From: JAEUUM01 sp038326165
GTDB lineage: Bacteria > Bacteroidota > Bacteroidia > Chitinophagales > Saprospiraceae
Length of the DNA stretch: 64,000 nt
Assembly: GCA_038326165.1 (NCBI GenBank)
Contig: JBBQJT010000014.1
Location: 5,060-69,059 of the forward strand
Direction: 5' to 3'
Position numbers and translations under genes: made by a program. Below the pieces are notes generated by a model, which saw only the letters and a list, made by a program, of their open reading frames with translations, did not search any database and had not been told where the DNA came from. The stretch's first letter is position 1. Every line of letters starts with the position of its first letter. Of this stretch, positions 52,978 through 62,510 are shown piece after piece.

Positions 52978-54603
52978 TTACCAGTCCTTTCCATTTGGTG
53001 GGTAAGATGATTTACCTTTAGAAAGTTTTCGCAACGCATTTTGTTCTTCATTTTTGATTATTTCTAATATTCTTTTTGATTCTTCTTTGTTCTTCTGGTT
53101 CTGGGCTTTGTTTTCTTCCTTGTTCTGATCCTTATTTTGATCGTTATTTTGTTTTTGTTTTTCTTGTTGTTCCTTTTGCTTTTTCTTTTTGAGTGCGATT
53201 GACAAATTCAATTGTGCGTATTTGTCAGCAGGCTTTGCCTTTAGTGCTGTTCGATAGGCTTTTATTGCTTCATTGTATTTTTCTTGCTCCATCTCCGAAT
53301 TCCCTGCATTGTAATTAACACGAAACGTCAACTCTTTATCGCTTTTCACTTTTGGAGCGAGTTCATTGTATTGTTTTGAAGCTTCTACGTATTTCTTCTG
53401 TTTGTAAAGGGCATTCCCTTTGTTGTAAGGGTAAATTACCTGATTGGGTTTTTGTTTGGCTGCATTGTCGTAGCCGCGTTCTGCTAATTCGTATTTAGCA
53501 TCTCTATAATTTCGATCTGCAGCCTTCCCAACATTTAAAGTGGTTTGTGCAAGGCTGATTTCATGAAATACTGCATTCAAACCCAGGATAATTATCCATT
53601 TTAAAGCAATAGGCCGTCTATCGTAATTGTAAAATCCCAGCAACAATAAGAATATACCAGGAGCTAGAAACCACATAAAATAAGAAGCGCTCGAAATGAA
53701 AGTTCTGGATTTGCCGGTTGTGGTACTTTGGCTATCCATCTCGGAGTTGATCTTTTTTATTCCTTTGGTACCCTGATCAAGGTTTACGTATACTCCATCA
53801 GTAATTTTGGTTAATTTTTTGAGTCCCAATTCATCTATTCGTGAAATAACTGGATTCCCATCATCATCGCGCTTGATCATTTCTTGACCAGCATTGTAAT
53901 CCACTATGGTTCCACCTTCTTTGGTCCCAACACCGACAGAAAATATCTTTACACCCGCCGATTTGCATAACTCGGCAGCTTGATTAGCATCATTTCCATG
54001 GTTTTCACCATCAGTTATCAGCAAGATGTTTTTTGATGTTTTGCTGGTTCTTTCCAGTTGCTTACGCGCCAATTCAATGGCATCATCTACTGCAGTTCCC
54101 TGCGATGGCAACAAGTCGGTGTTTGCCATTTCAATGAAAGTTGATACTGCGCTCATATCCTCAGTCAATGGCATTTGTAGATAAGCTTTACCGGCAAAAA
54201 AAACCAAGCCTACTCTGCTGTTGGTTGATTGGCTTATAAACTCTTCTGCCCACATTTTGGCTCTGCTCAATCGGGATGGTTGTATATCTTGTGCGTTCAT
54301 ACTTTTGGATAAATCCATTAATATAAAAACATCACTTCCTTTGGTTTGGGTTTCCATAGTTTCTTCGCCCATTCGAGGATTAATAAGTGCCAAGATGCAC
54401 AACAATAAACCTGCTAAGATTAATATCGTTGACGTACTGCCCGACTTTGTAGAAATTCCCCATCGGCTTTCCAAAATATCAAGATTTCCTAGTTTTTGTA
54501 GCCGCAACTGACGCGCTTTGTTGTACCAATGTGCCAAATAACCAAATCCTGCCAAAGGCAAAATGAGCCATAACCATTTGATTGCTTCTATATCAAATTT
54601 CAT
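52978..54603 (-). CDS. BatB-BatC fusion: VWA domain plus TPR repeats
   Basis: 541 residues. N-terminal half is BatB: two membrane segments near residues 10-28 and 58-76, then a von Willebrand A domain with MIDAS DLSKS and TDGENHGND, and a membrane segment about 305-325. C-terminal half is BatC-like: another hydrophobic segment (about 335-352), TPR repeats (AKYELAERGYDNAAKQKPNQ; GNALYKQKKYVEASKQYNEL; NEAIKAYRTALKAKPADKYAQLNL) and a long Lys/Gln/Asn/Glu-rich tail. In many Bacteroidota BatB and BatC are separate genes; here they are one polypeptide with no stop. Overlaps batA by four bases. Confidence 0.85.
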   Translation of the reverse strand: MKFDIEAIKWLWLILPLAGFGYLAHWYNKARQLRLQKLGNLDILESRWGISTKSGSTSTILILAGLLLCILALINPRMGEETMETQTKGSDVFILMDLSKSMNAQDIQPSRLSRAKMWAEEFISQSTNSRVGLVFFAGKAYLQMPLTEDMSAVSTFIEMANTDLLPSQGTAVDDAIELARKQLERTSKTSKNILLITDGENHGNDANQAAELCKSAGVKIFSVGVGTKEGGTIVDYNAGQEMIKRDDDGNPVISRIDELGLKKLTKITDGVYVNLDQGTKGIKKINSEMDSQSTTTGKSRTFISSASYFMWFLAPGIFLLLLGFYNYDRRPIALKWIIILGLNAVFHEISLAQTTLNVGKAADRNYRDAKYELAERGYDNAAKQKPNQVIYPYNKGNALYKQKKYVEASKQYNELAPKVKSDKELTFRVNYNAGNSEMEQEKYNEAIKAYRTALKAKPADKYAQLNLSIALKKKKQKEQQEKQKQNNDQNKDQNKEENKAQNQKNKEESKRILEIIKNEEQNALRKLSKGKSSYPPNGKDW

Positions 54604-55604
54604 GATTCTATTGGTTTAATGAACAACCATTTCAATAAAAACATGAATACCAATACGAGCATACCGGCAAGAAGAAACGGCCTAAAGCACTCAGTATATT
54701 GTTTGGTCCATTGAACCTTACTTTCCGTTTTTTCCATTTTGTTAATCTCGTTGTAAATGGCCGTCAACTCAGAATCTGATCGGGCTCTGAAATATTTGCC
54801 ACCAGTTTTCTCAGATATTCGGGTCATCAAATCTTCATCAATCTTAACTTCATTGTATCCAAAAACATAGGAACCATCGAATCGCCGAGCTACAGGAGTC
54901 ATAGCCATGCCTTCACTTCCAATTCCTATAGCATACACTTTGCATGCTTCTGTTTTAGCAAGATCTGAGGCCGATTCAGGATCTATGTAACCTGCATTGT
55001 TTACTCCATCCGTCATTAATATAATCACCTTACTTTTAGAGTTGTGACTTTTCAATCGATTGACTGCTGTGCCAAGTCCCATCCCTATTGCCGTACCATC
55101 CTCTAATATTCCAGTTTGTATTTGATCCAATATTTCTATGAGGACACTATGGTCATTGGTCAGAGGGCATTGGGTGATTGACTCCCCTGCAAAAGTGACC
55201 AATCCGATCCTGTCAGATGGTCGATTTTTAATGAACTCTTTGGCAACTTTCTTGGCAGCTTCCAATCTATCAGGTTCAAAATCTTTGGCCAGCATACTTG
55301 ATGAAAGATCCAAAGTCAAAAGAATATCTATTCCCTTGTTGGAAGTGTCAAGCGGTCGTAACAGTTTTTGTGGGCGTGCCAATGCCAATAACATGAATGC
55401 AATAACCAGAAATTGAAAAATTGGAAACAATTCGTATGCCCAAATTCTCCAAGTTTTCGGGATTTTTTCCTTTCCAATCGAGCTTATTCCAACAGCTGCC
55501 TTGGACTTGTTGTTGAAATAAATAAGTGCCGCCATCAAAGGGATCAAGATGAATACCCAAGGATATCTCCATTCTATGCCGTTCCAATTTTCAAAAATAT
55601 TCAT
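54600..55604 (-). CDS. batA: BatA, membrane-anchored VWA-domain protein
   Basis: 334 residues. Two N-terminal membrane segments (about 15-30 and 57-78) and one at the C terminus (about 311-330) flank a cytoplasmic/periplasmic von Willebrand A domain with the MIDAS sequence LDLSSSM, the threonine in EDGTAIGMG and ILMTDGVNN. BatA and BatB probably form a membrane complex controlled by MoxR. It overlaps both neighbours by four bases (ATGA), giving translational coupling through the operon. Confidence 0.9.
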   Translation of the reverse strand: MNIFENWNGIEWRYPWVFILIPLMAALIYFNNKSKAAVGISSIGKEKIPKTWRIWAYELFPIFQFLVIAFMLLALARPQKLLRPLDTSNKGIDILLTLDLSSSMLAKDFEPDRLEAAKKVAKEFIKNRPSDRIGLVTFAGESITQCPLTNDHSVLIEILDQIQTGILEDGTAIGMGLGTAVNRLKSHNSKSKVIILMTDGVNNAGYIDPESASDLAKTEACKVYAIGIGSEGMAMTPVARRFDGSYVFGYNEVKIDEDLMTRISEKTGGKYFRARSDSELTAIYNEINKMEKTESKVQWTKQYTECFRPFLLAGMLVLVFMFLLKWLFIKPIES

Positions 55605-56509
55605 GGCTTTATTTTTCCTTGAGTATTCTGAATAAATTGGCGGGCCATGTTGATGACAGTGGCGTGAACTTCCTCGGGCGGTATTGCTTTGCCAAATTTT
55701 ACAAAATCCGCTACAGACAAAAGATTCTTCAGATTGACCAACATAAGTGAGTCGAATTTCATGCCATGCAAAACTTCATCCAACTCTAAGCTCGAAAGCT
55801 TGAAGGCTTCCACACCAAATCCACTTTGTATATAGTTGCGCATGATGGCTGTCAGTTCTATCTGGTACTCTTTGACCTTGCCTTGTTGCCAAAATTGCAT
55901 TTTGTCCAATCTGTCTAACTCAGCAAGTGCCATTTTTCCAGCCGAAACGGGATTGAGTAAACGAGCTTTTCTTTTCACCGATCTGCGATGCCTTACAATA
56001 AATATTCCTGCCAGAATCAACAACAAAAAAATCAAAATTCCCAATAACCAAGGCCATTGATCGGTCCAATGTCCTGGTGATGACAAAATATCTTGAATAG
56101 GAGCTATACTTGTGGTATCTGAAACTGGCAATGTTACAGAATTTATAAAAGCTGGAAGCGTGGTTAAAGTATCTGTATTATTATTCGACTTAGCGATTAT
56201 CTTGATCGATGGTATTTCCAAACGCCCTGAATCAAATGCCATAACAAATCCACGCGCCTCCCACCTGTTGCCAACCTGAACCCAAGACCCCGGATCGATC
56301 CAATCTACTGCATTGTTATTGCTGTCCAAAGTGCTTGTAGAGAGTGATTGATACACTACCGAAGAGTCAAATACCAATTCAACTGGTATTCTTTCACCAA
56401 TAACATGAATGGCAGAATCAACATTGACTTTGATCTGCGCCTCAGTTTTAAAACCGCACATTGCCAAAATCAATAACAAGGCAATCTTAGTGAAAATATC
56501 TTTCATCAT
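55601..56509 (-). CDS. DUF4381-like Bat-operon protein
   Basis: 302 residues from the ATG at 56509 (tandem ATGs there; a longer frame to 56554 lies in the upstream gene). Signal peptide ends about FKTEAQ. A periplasmic beta domain (about 25-150; IHVIGERIPVELVFDS, SWVQVGNRWEARGFVMAFDSG) is followed by a single transmembrane segment (about 163-182, WLLGILIFLLLILAGIFIV) and a cytoplasmic helical domain. The gene lies between DUF58 and batA, where the equivalent protein of other Bacteroidota Bat operons is located. Function unknown. Confidence 0.78.
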   Translation of the reverse strand: MMKDIFTKIALLLILAMCGFKTEAQIKVNVDSAIHVIGERIPVELVFDSSVVYQSLSTSTLDSNNNAVDWIDPGSWVQVGNRWEARGFVMAFDSGRLEIPSIKIIAKSNNNTDTLTTLPAFINSVTLPVSDTTSIAPIQDILSSPGHWTDQWPWLLGILIFLLLILAGIFIVRHRRSVKRKARLLNPVSAGKMALAELDRLDKMQFWQQGKVKEYQIELTAIMRNYIQSGFGVEAFKLSSLELDEVLHGMKFDSLMLVNLKNLLSVADFVKFGKAIPPEEVHATVINMARQFIQNTQGKIKP

Positions 56510-57378
56510 TGTACCAATTTGCGTTGGAAAAAACCGACCATTTTTGTAATCCAATGTTCATTTGGCTTCAATGTCAAATGGTTGACACCTGCTTTGCGGC
56601 AAGCTGATAAAAACGCAAGATTTCTCTTTCGTGATACATTTTCCCAAACAGTTTTACTTGTTTGGTCAGACGAATCAATCCATCTGATTTGTCCATTTTC
56701 AAGGTCCTTGACTGGCAATAATCCTACAGCCGGCAACTGAATATCCAAGGTATCTTCAATTCTCAGGGCCATAACGTCATGGCGCATTGCAGCCATTGAA
56801 AGAGATTTTTGATAATCGTCTGAAATAAAGTCACTGATGACAATTACCATGCATCTCCTTTTTTGAATCTTGCATAAATAGTTGATTGCCAGATCCAAAT
56901 TGGTTTTTTTACCCGTATTATCAACTTGAAATATGTGATTGATGATGTTAAACACTTGACTTCTCTTTTTAGAAGCCTGTACCACGGTTTCAATTTTATC
57001 AGAGAAAAGTATGGCTCCCACTTGATCTTGCTCCGATAGTGCGCTGTAGGAAAGTATGCCACACAGTTCAGAAATAAAATCCTTCTTGTTGAGCAACTCA
57101 CTACCAGAAAGGGTGGATCCGCTTACATCAATTAAAAGCATTAGGGTCAGTTGTCTTTCTTCCTCAAACAACTTGACATGTGGGCTGCCCGTTCGAGCTG
57201 TAACATTCCAATCAATTGTTCGCACGTCATCGCCTATTTGATAAGCTCTTACCTCACTGAATGACATGCCTCTAGCCAAAAAGGAGCTGAGTTTATTCCC
57301 TGCCAGATATTCTTGGGCCATAGCCTTAGACTTAATATCAATCTTCCGAATTCGACTTAATATTTCTATTGGGTCCAT
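56506..57378 (-). CDS. DUF58 domain protein
   Basis: 290 residues, soluble. Family hallmark FSEVRAYQIGDDVRTIDWNV, followed by a VWA-like fold with LLIDVSGST. DUF58 proteins accompany MoxR ATPases in most bacteria and are thought to act with the VWA proteins as chaperone-like partners. The ATG abuts the stop of the unknown secreted gene upstream; the stop overlaps the next gene by four bases. Common core: MoxR-DUF58-BatA. Confidence 0.92.
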   Translation of the reverse strand: MDPIEILSRIRKIDIKSKAMAQEYLAGNKLSSFLARGMSFSEVRAYQIGDDVRTIDWNVTARTGSPHVKLFEEERQLTLMLLIDVSGSTLSGSELLNKKDFISELCGILSYSALSEQDQVGAILFSDKIETVVQASKKRSQVFNIINHIFQVDNTGKKTNLDLAINYLCKIQKRRCMVIVISDFISDDYQKSLSMAAMRHDVMALRIEDTLDIQLPAVGLLPVKDLENGQIRWIDSSDQTSKTVWENVSRKRNLAFLSACRKAGVNHLTLKPNEHWITKMVGFFQRKLVQ

Positions 57379-58656
57379 TTACTTTGATAGATATTTTAGA
57401 CTGCTATTGCGTTTTATCCAATGGGCGATTCTTGAATTGGGGAGCAAACATTCTGCTCGACCTTTGATGGTATCCCATTCTCCATAAAGCTTTATTCCTG
57501 ATGGACTCAACACAAAATAAGGGTAGTTTTGTTTTGTAGAAGAGATATTACATACATGAAATAAACTGTCCCCTGCTATTACACTTTCTTTAAACAAATC
57601 AGTTAATTCAAAAGGCAAACCTTTCTTGGTATCAAAATTTAAAGGGATGGTTGTTTGCTTCTGGGTTTTACCATCAACTACTAATAAATGACCGCTGATG
57701 AGTTCTTGTGTGACAAATTTAATATCAGGGTAAATATAATAGCGGTGTTCTAGCCTTCGGTCAGGATCATAACTGGCGGTTCCGTCTATACGAGCTTGAC
57801 TCAATATTTGCGCAGAGATGCTATCGATCAGTTGATGGATATATTCATTGGCATCGTCATGTTTACTAGAAGGCAACCACATTTCACAACTGAAAAAGTA
57901 ATTCTGGTAACTCTTGGGTTCGAAGTTCAATTTGCTCTGTATCTTCAGTTCTACATGTTCATCAGTCATTCCTATTCCGGTAATGATTCCAAGTATTTGC
58001 TTTCCTCCCTTAATTTTGCCATTCAAGACGAATAGTTTTTGTTCATCTTTCAGAAAATTCAACTCAATATCCTTGCCTGAAATTTTCCCCATTACATCAT
58101 AATATTTGCTACCATCTTTGTTGTAACAATATCCACTGAGGGATTGTGCATCCAGTTTGCGCAATATCAATTTTGTTTCTTCGTAGGCCACCGAACCTTC
58201 AAACCATTTCACCCAATACTCGTCATCTACGTTCTTGATTTTAGATGCCTTGGATGTTTTTTTGTAGAGCTTAGCCGATTGTCCTATGTTTCCATTCGGA
58301 GATACCCAGTCAACTGAGATTGATGCACTGTCAACATAACCGGTCCATTTGCCAGAAAGTAAAGTATCGTTAGTAACTTCAAATACACTTAAGTTTCCTT
58401 CATTCAATTGGCCTTCAAGCTTCAATTCAAGGCCTGAATTACTGTATTCAATCCATCCTTTACATTTCCAACCATTGCTAGCCAAGAACATTTTGACGGG
58501 ATGTATGCTGTTGATGAGGCCAGCATATTGATCCATCCAAATAACAGTGTCCTGCGAATTGTCAAAACAAGCCTTGAGTTTTGTTTGCCAATTGTTTTGG
58601 GCATGCAACGACATGGTGCAAATGGTGAAAATCGTTACAACAATCAATTTGATCAT
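57379..58656 (-). CDS. secreted protein of unknown function inside the Bat operon
   Basis: 425 residues with a clear signal peptide (MIKLIVVTIFTICTMSLHA). The mature part looks entirely beta-rich, with repeating LEGQL..GNLSVFEV and WTGYVDSASISVDWVSPNG motifs like antiparallel sheets, then a more mixed region (VEYNA-like MWLPSSKHDDANEYIHQLIDSISAQIL...) with an alpha/beta pattern and a final WDTIKGRAECLLPNS segment. I do not recognise any family. It starts four bases inside the moxR stop (ATGA) and ends at the base before the DUF58 start, so it is an integral member of the Bat operon, in a position where the MoxR-DUF58 junction is normally direct. Confidence 0.75.
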   Translation of the reverse strand: MIKLIVVTIFTICTMSLHAQNNWQTKLKACFDNSQDTVIWMDQYAGLINSIHPVKMFLASNGWKCKGWIEYSNSGLELKLEGQLNEGNLSVFEVTNDTLLSGKWTGYVDSASISVDWVSPNGNIGQSAKLYKKTSKASKIKNVDDEYWVKWFEGSVAYEETKLILRKLDAQSLSGYCYNKDGSKYYDVMGKISGKDIELNFLKDEQKLFVLNGKIKGGKQILGIITGIGMTDEHVELKIQSKLNFEPKSYQNYFFSCEMWLPSSKHDDANEYIHQLIDSISAQILSQARIDGTASYDPDRRLEHRYYIYPDIKFVTQELISGHLLVVDGKTQKQTTIPLNFDTKKGLPFELTDLFKESVIAGDSLFHVCNISSTKQNYPYFVLSPSGIKLYGEWDTIKGRAECLLPNSRIAHWIKRNSSLKYLSK

Positions 58657-59669
58657 GGAACAGTGATTGTAGCTACTATTTTTCTGATGACATCATCGGC
58701 AGTTATGCTCTCTGCTTCTGCTTCAAATGTCAAACCAATTCGGTGTCTCAGTATTTCAAACACGAGTGATTTTACGTCTTCAGGTGTTACGTAGGCTCTG
58801 CCACGAATGAGTGCCAGTGCTTTTGCGCCAAGACCCAAGTTGATAGAAGCTCTGGGTGAGGCACCATAACTCAACAAATTACGCCATTCTTTTGGCGCGG
58901 ATGAGCCAGTTTTTCTGGTTGCAAACACAATTTCAAGGATATAACGTTCAATCTTTTCGTCCATGTAAATTTGTTTTACCAGAGCTTTTAACCCTGCTAA
59001 ATCTTCTACAGTCCAAACGGGCAGTACTTCCAATGGCACTTCATTGCCAACATGACTTCTTAAGATCATCAATTCCTCATCTGTCTTAGGATAATCAAGA
59101 ATTACTTTCATCATAAATCTATCCAATTGAGCTTCAGGCAATGGATAAGTGCCATCTTGTTCTATTGGGTTTTGGGTTGCCATCACCATAAATGGCTTTG
59201 GTAAGGGGTATGTTTGATCAGCGATGGTTACCTGTCGTTCTGCCATTGCTTCCAATAGTGCGGACTGAACCTTGGCAGGAGCTCTGTTGATTTCATCAGC
59301 AAGAATAAAATTAGAGAAAAGAGGACCAGTTTTTACTGAAAAATCGCCTTTGGCAGGGTGAAAAATCATAGTTCCCACTAGATCGGCAGGCAATAAATCA
59401 GGTGTGAACTGAACTCTTTGAAAATCAAGCTTGAGAGCAGAAGCCAAAGTTTTAACTGCAAGAGTTTTTGCAAGTCCCGGATTGCCTTCGAGCAGTACAT
59501 GCCCATCGGTTATTAAGGCAATGAGCATCTTCTCGATCATGTTGTTTTGACCGACAAGTCTTTTTTTCAACTCACCATAAAGTCTCTGAATCTTATTATT
59601 TTGCTCTTGTACTTGAACAGTAATAACTGATAAATCAGCCGGTTGAGTTGCAGATAAATTTTCGAACAT
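58653..59669 (-). CDS. MoxR-family AAA+ ATPase
   Basis: 338 residues. AAA+ motifs: Walker A LEGNPGLAKT, Walker B FILADEINRAPAKVQSALLEAM, sensor MATQNPIEQDGTYPLPEAQLDRF, and the lid YGASPRASINLGLGAKALALIRGR. MoxR ATPases assist folding or cofactor insertion of VWA-domain partners; here BatA and BatB. First gene of the eight-gene operon. The upstream gap of 116 bases carries no clear -7 element on this strand. Confidence 0.95.
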   Translation of the reverse strand: MFENLSATQPADLSVITVQVQEQNNKIQRLYGELKKRLVGQNNMIEKMLIALITDGHVLLEGNPGLAKTLAVKTLASALKLDFQRVQFTPDLLPADLVGTMIFHPAKGDFSVKTGPLFSNFILADEINRAPAKVQSALLEAMAERQVTIADQTYPLPKPFMVMATQNPIEQDGTYPLPEAQLDRFMMKVILDYPKTDEELMILRSHVGNEVPLEVLPVWTVEDLAGLKALVKQIYMDEKIERYILEIVFATRKTGSSAPKEWRNLLSYGASPRASINLGLGAKALALIRGRAYVTPEDVKSLVFEILRHRIGLTFEAEAESITADDVIRKIVATITVP

Positions 59670-59679
59670 CGTTTTATTA

Positions 59680-59713
59680 TTGGTTCAATAAGTATTTTAC
59701 AAGCTTAGCTTTG
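59680..59713 (+). promoter_or_regulatory. Bacteroidota-type promoter for the 227-residue secreted protein
   Basis: TTG at 59680-59682, 23-base spacer, TAGCTTTG at 59706-59713 on the plus strand; both boxes match, with the spacer at the long end of the accepted range. It lies 72 bases before the ATG at 59786, inside the divergent moxR gap. Confidence 0.4.
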
Positions 59714-59785
59714 CGTTAATATCCTTGCAAACTGCAAAGTTGGGTATATCATTGCATTATTTCTTTTAATAAAAACTTAAAGTTG

Positions 59786-60469
59786 ATGAATAAGTTGATT
59801 CGTTTTGTCCTTTCTTATCGTAAAATCATTATCGGGATATGTTTTTGTGGAATTACTCATGTGTTGGAAGCACAAACTGCCCCAAGTGAAACTCTTAATG
59901 AAATAAAGGAAGGCACGCTCTTGGTGGTACAAAAAACCGATTTCAAGAAAAAACAAGCTTATGAAAAAATTCTCGCTGGAAAATTGACAGAAAAAGAACG
60001 CAGAAAATATACCAAACAACATCAAGATTTGGTGCAATACATAGATAGTTATAACAAGTTCCAAAAAGAAAACTTCTGTTCAAAATACCACTTTTCTGCC
60101 GTTTCATTTATACCAGATTCCGCCTTTTATCGATTCATCAAAAAAGGAGATATCCAATCTTTTGTGAGTTGCGAAGGATCTGAAATTCGACACAGTGCAG
60201 ATAAAAAGATTTTTATTTTCAAGTATGGCTCAAATGATCCGAATACCAGTTATACCAACAGAGGATGGTACTTGACGGACTCTAAATTAAACAGATTGGG
60301 CAGAAACCTTCCGTATCGGATCCATTCCACTGTAGGCGCTGCGTCTTGGGGTGCCATTTTGACTTTTTTTACTTCCTTCAAAGGGAATAAACTTTCTGAA
60401 GCTGAAACGAATGAGCTGCAAACAATCCCTAAAAAATTAAATCAGAAACTGGAAAAGACAGCCAGATGA
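59786..60469 (+). CDS. secreted protein of unknown function
   Basis: 227 residues from the ATG at 59786 (a TTG at 59783 is ignored). Signal peptide: basic start (MNKLIRFVLSYRK), hydrophobic core (IIIGICFCGITHVL), cleavage about EAQ. The next region is helical and charged (EKILAGKLTEKERRKYTKQHQDLVQYID), then beta-rich (SKYHFSAVSFIPDSAFYRFIKKG; HSTVGAASWGAILTFFTSF). No family recognised. It is a stand-alone gene, divergent from moxR, with 217 bases of empty sequence after it before the pseudogene. Confidence 0.65.
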   Translation: MNKLIRFVLSYRKIIIGICFCGITHVLEAQTAPSETLNEIKEGTLLVVQKTDFKKKQAYEKILAGKLTEKERRKYTKQHQDLVQYIDSYNKFQKENFCSKYHFSAVSFIPDSAFYRFIKKGDIQSFVSCEGSEIRHSADKKIFIFKYGSNDPNTSYTNRGWYLTDSKLNRLGRNLPYRIHSTVGAASWGAILTFFTSFKGNKLSEAETNELQTIPKKLNQKLEKTAR

Positions 60470-60686
60470 GCCAAGAATGAATCGGATTTTTATTTAATTC
60501 ATTGGTTGTGAAATCATAAATGTGTTTTTCATAGCTCAAACAAATGGGATAATGAAGCAATTTCGTTCTGACCCAATGCGTTGATTAATTTTTTGTTTTT
60601 CTTATTGCAATTTACTTGCTGAATCCAATTCGCACATTTTTATAGAAAAATCCTGATGGTAAGCGACTACAAACCAAGCAATCATC

Positions 60687-62457
60687 CTACTGCACCATCA
60701 ACTTTCCACTATAAATCCTAACACCTTCATCTGCGATATCATAGTAGTACATTCCTTTGGGTAAATCCTCCACGACGATGTCATTCCATCCATGAAATAC
60801 TTGTTTGATCAACACTTGTTTGCCATTACTATCCATCAACCTCAAGCTTGCTTTGACTGGGTAATAATCATTTATGATGAATTTTACCTGATCAGAGGCT
60901 GGATTGGGAAATACCAATATTTCCTTTAAACTGGCACTGCTGCTGGTATGATTTGTCCCCAACACCAGAGTGTCACAGATGGTAGAGGTACCGTTGAAAT
61001 TGCTAACTGATAAGCATACCACATATACCCCTTGCTTTGCGTAGCTATGCACAGGGCTGGTATTGCTTGACGTTGTTCCATCTCCAAAGTACCATGACCA
61101 AGTTGAAGGTTAATAATACGAAAGATCCTGAAACTGAAAATCAAGGTAATCAAGCGTATCCTGATCAGCTCGGAAGTTCGCTACTGGGTATGTTGTCTAT
61201 GTCCAATGTATCCGCAGGGCTGCCATCCAATGGGCCTAAGCGGTAGTTGGGATTGTTGGGTATTCCTTGTGATTGACTAGTTTTGTTTATATTGTGTTGC
61301 CTTACATCACAAGCTAATCCCTTCCTGTCAGGATACTGTATTACACCCATCTCTATATATTGACCTACACCAGATATATATATCCGACCATCAGGGCCCA
61401 AGGCCAGTGGTCCAAAAGTGCACCAAAATTCAAACCCAGATATGGTCTTGGGTGAGGTATAACCGTCGTAAGTAGCTACCAGTGTCTTGGAAGCCAACAC
61501 ATCCGAAGCTTGTAGATCGTATTGATAAATATTATCCAATAGCGAAAGATAGAGAAATCTGTTGTTTGGAGATATTGCTACCCCAGGTGTAAAGCATGTA
61601 TCAAGGAGAATTTCACTCAATTGATTGCTTAACAAGCCCGTTGTACGGTCAAAATTGAATATATACAAATCGGTTAAACCGATAATTTTTGAAGTTAGGC
61701 TACAATAATACTTCCCATCATTAGAATATACTGCTTGTCCCAAACCATCAATTAATGCAGAATCAAGCTTTTGTATCCCCATAAATTTTATCCCTTTGGG
61801 ACTACTGTAGTACCTAAAGATTTCTTTAGAATCATATTTGGCTTGCAGAAACCACCAATCTCAGCCATTGGCGTGACGCACTTCAGATAGTTTCCATAAA
61901 CCTATCGTGTCATTTTTTAGAAATTCGTTTGTCTTAGTTACTCCACCCTGCCCATTATTCATTGACAAGTCTACTTCGCTATACCTTAAAGAATCGGCAT
62001 AACCGTCTAAAAACCCTTCGAACTCTCCATACTTTGTGGTATTATATATTGCATAATAGGAATCGTCTCCCCTTCCCGTTGGTACAATGATATTTCCCTG
62101 AGGACCTCGGCTAGGGACAAAAAGATTATCCTCCGAGTATATACCGTTCTCACCAAAATCTTTATAATACTTTTTATGAAAATTGTATTCATTGAATGCA
62201 AATAAGAAATCACCATTTGCATCTGACATACTACTGTTGGATCCATAAAAATAAATTCCAAAATTAGCGTCTCGATACATCTCTAGTTTTCCCAAATCTT
62301 TAAATTTTAAGACAGATATTCCGGTTTCAGGATAAAAATAATATAGGCCTATTCCTTTTGAGACCGCATCTCCCAATAACCACGTATAATCTTGTCTCTG
62401 ACCAAATGAAGTATATGATAAAAATGACAATATAATAGCAATAAAATATGACTTCAT
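60687..62457 (-). pseudogene. T9SS type A cargo gene, disabled by two stops and one frameshift
   Basis: Originally about 590 codons: signal peptide MKSYFIAIILSFLSYTSFG, a long N-terminal beta region (DYTWLLGD; YFYGSNSSMSDANGDFLF), a PKD domain (TWSWYFGDGT; HSYAKQGVYVVCLSV) and a type A sorting domain (VFPNPASDQVKF; YSGKLMVQ). Lesions: a TGA at 61861-61863 inside HANG-stop-DWWFLQAKYDS, where relatives read NGRDWW (CGA to TGA); one extra base in the CCC run of the coding strand at 61186-61188, after which the normal IPVANFRADQDTLDYLDFQF frame resumes; and a TAA at 61110-61112 in LSYY-stop-PSTW, likely CAA to TAA. Reading past each lesion restores the domain sequence. Assembly error could mimic one of them, not readily all three. 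Confidence 0.82.
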
Positions 62458-62474
62458 GGCAATTTATTTAAATA

Positions 62475-62500
62475 GCCCTTCAGTCTTTCAACTGAAGGGC
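62475..62500 (-). terminator. stem-loop, likely terminator of the vanished cargo gene
   Basis: Perfect 10-base inverted repeat GCCCTTCAGT (62475-62484) and ACTGAAGGGC (62491-62500) with a 6-base loop. It lies just after the stop of the sorting-domain relic on the minus strand and 18 bases upstream of the pseudogene start. The T-rich flank on the minus strand fits a Rho-independent terminator. Confidence 0.6.
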
Positions 62501-62510
62501 ATTAAAAGTA

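Noticed and set aside
60926..61153. 75-codon frame in the pseudogene
   Set aside because: It is the wrong frame over the PKD domain; the real frame gives WSWYFGDG.
61861..61863. TGA in the cargo pseudogene as selenocysteine or other recoding
   Set aside because: A frameshift and a second stop in the same gene, plus family arginine at the position, point to decay.
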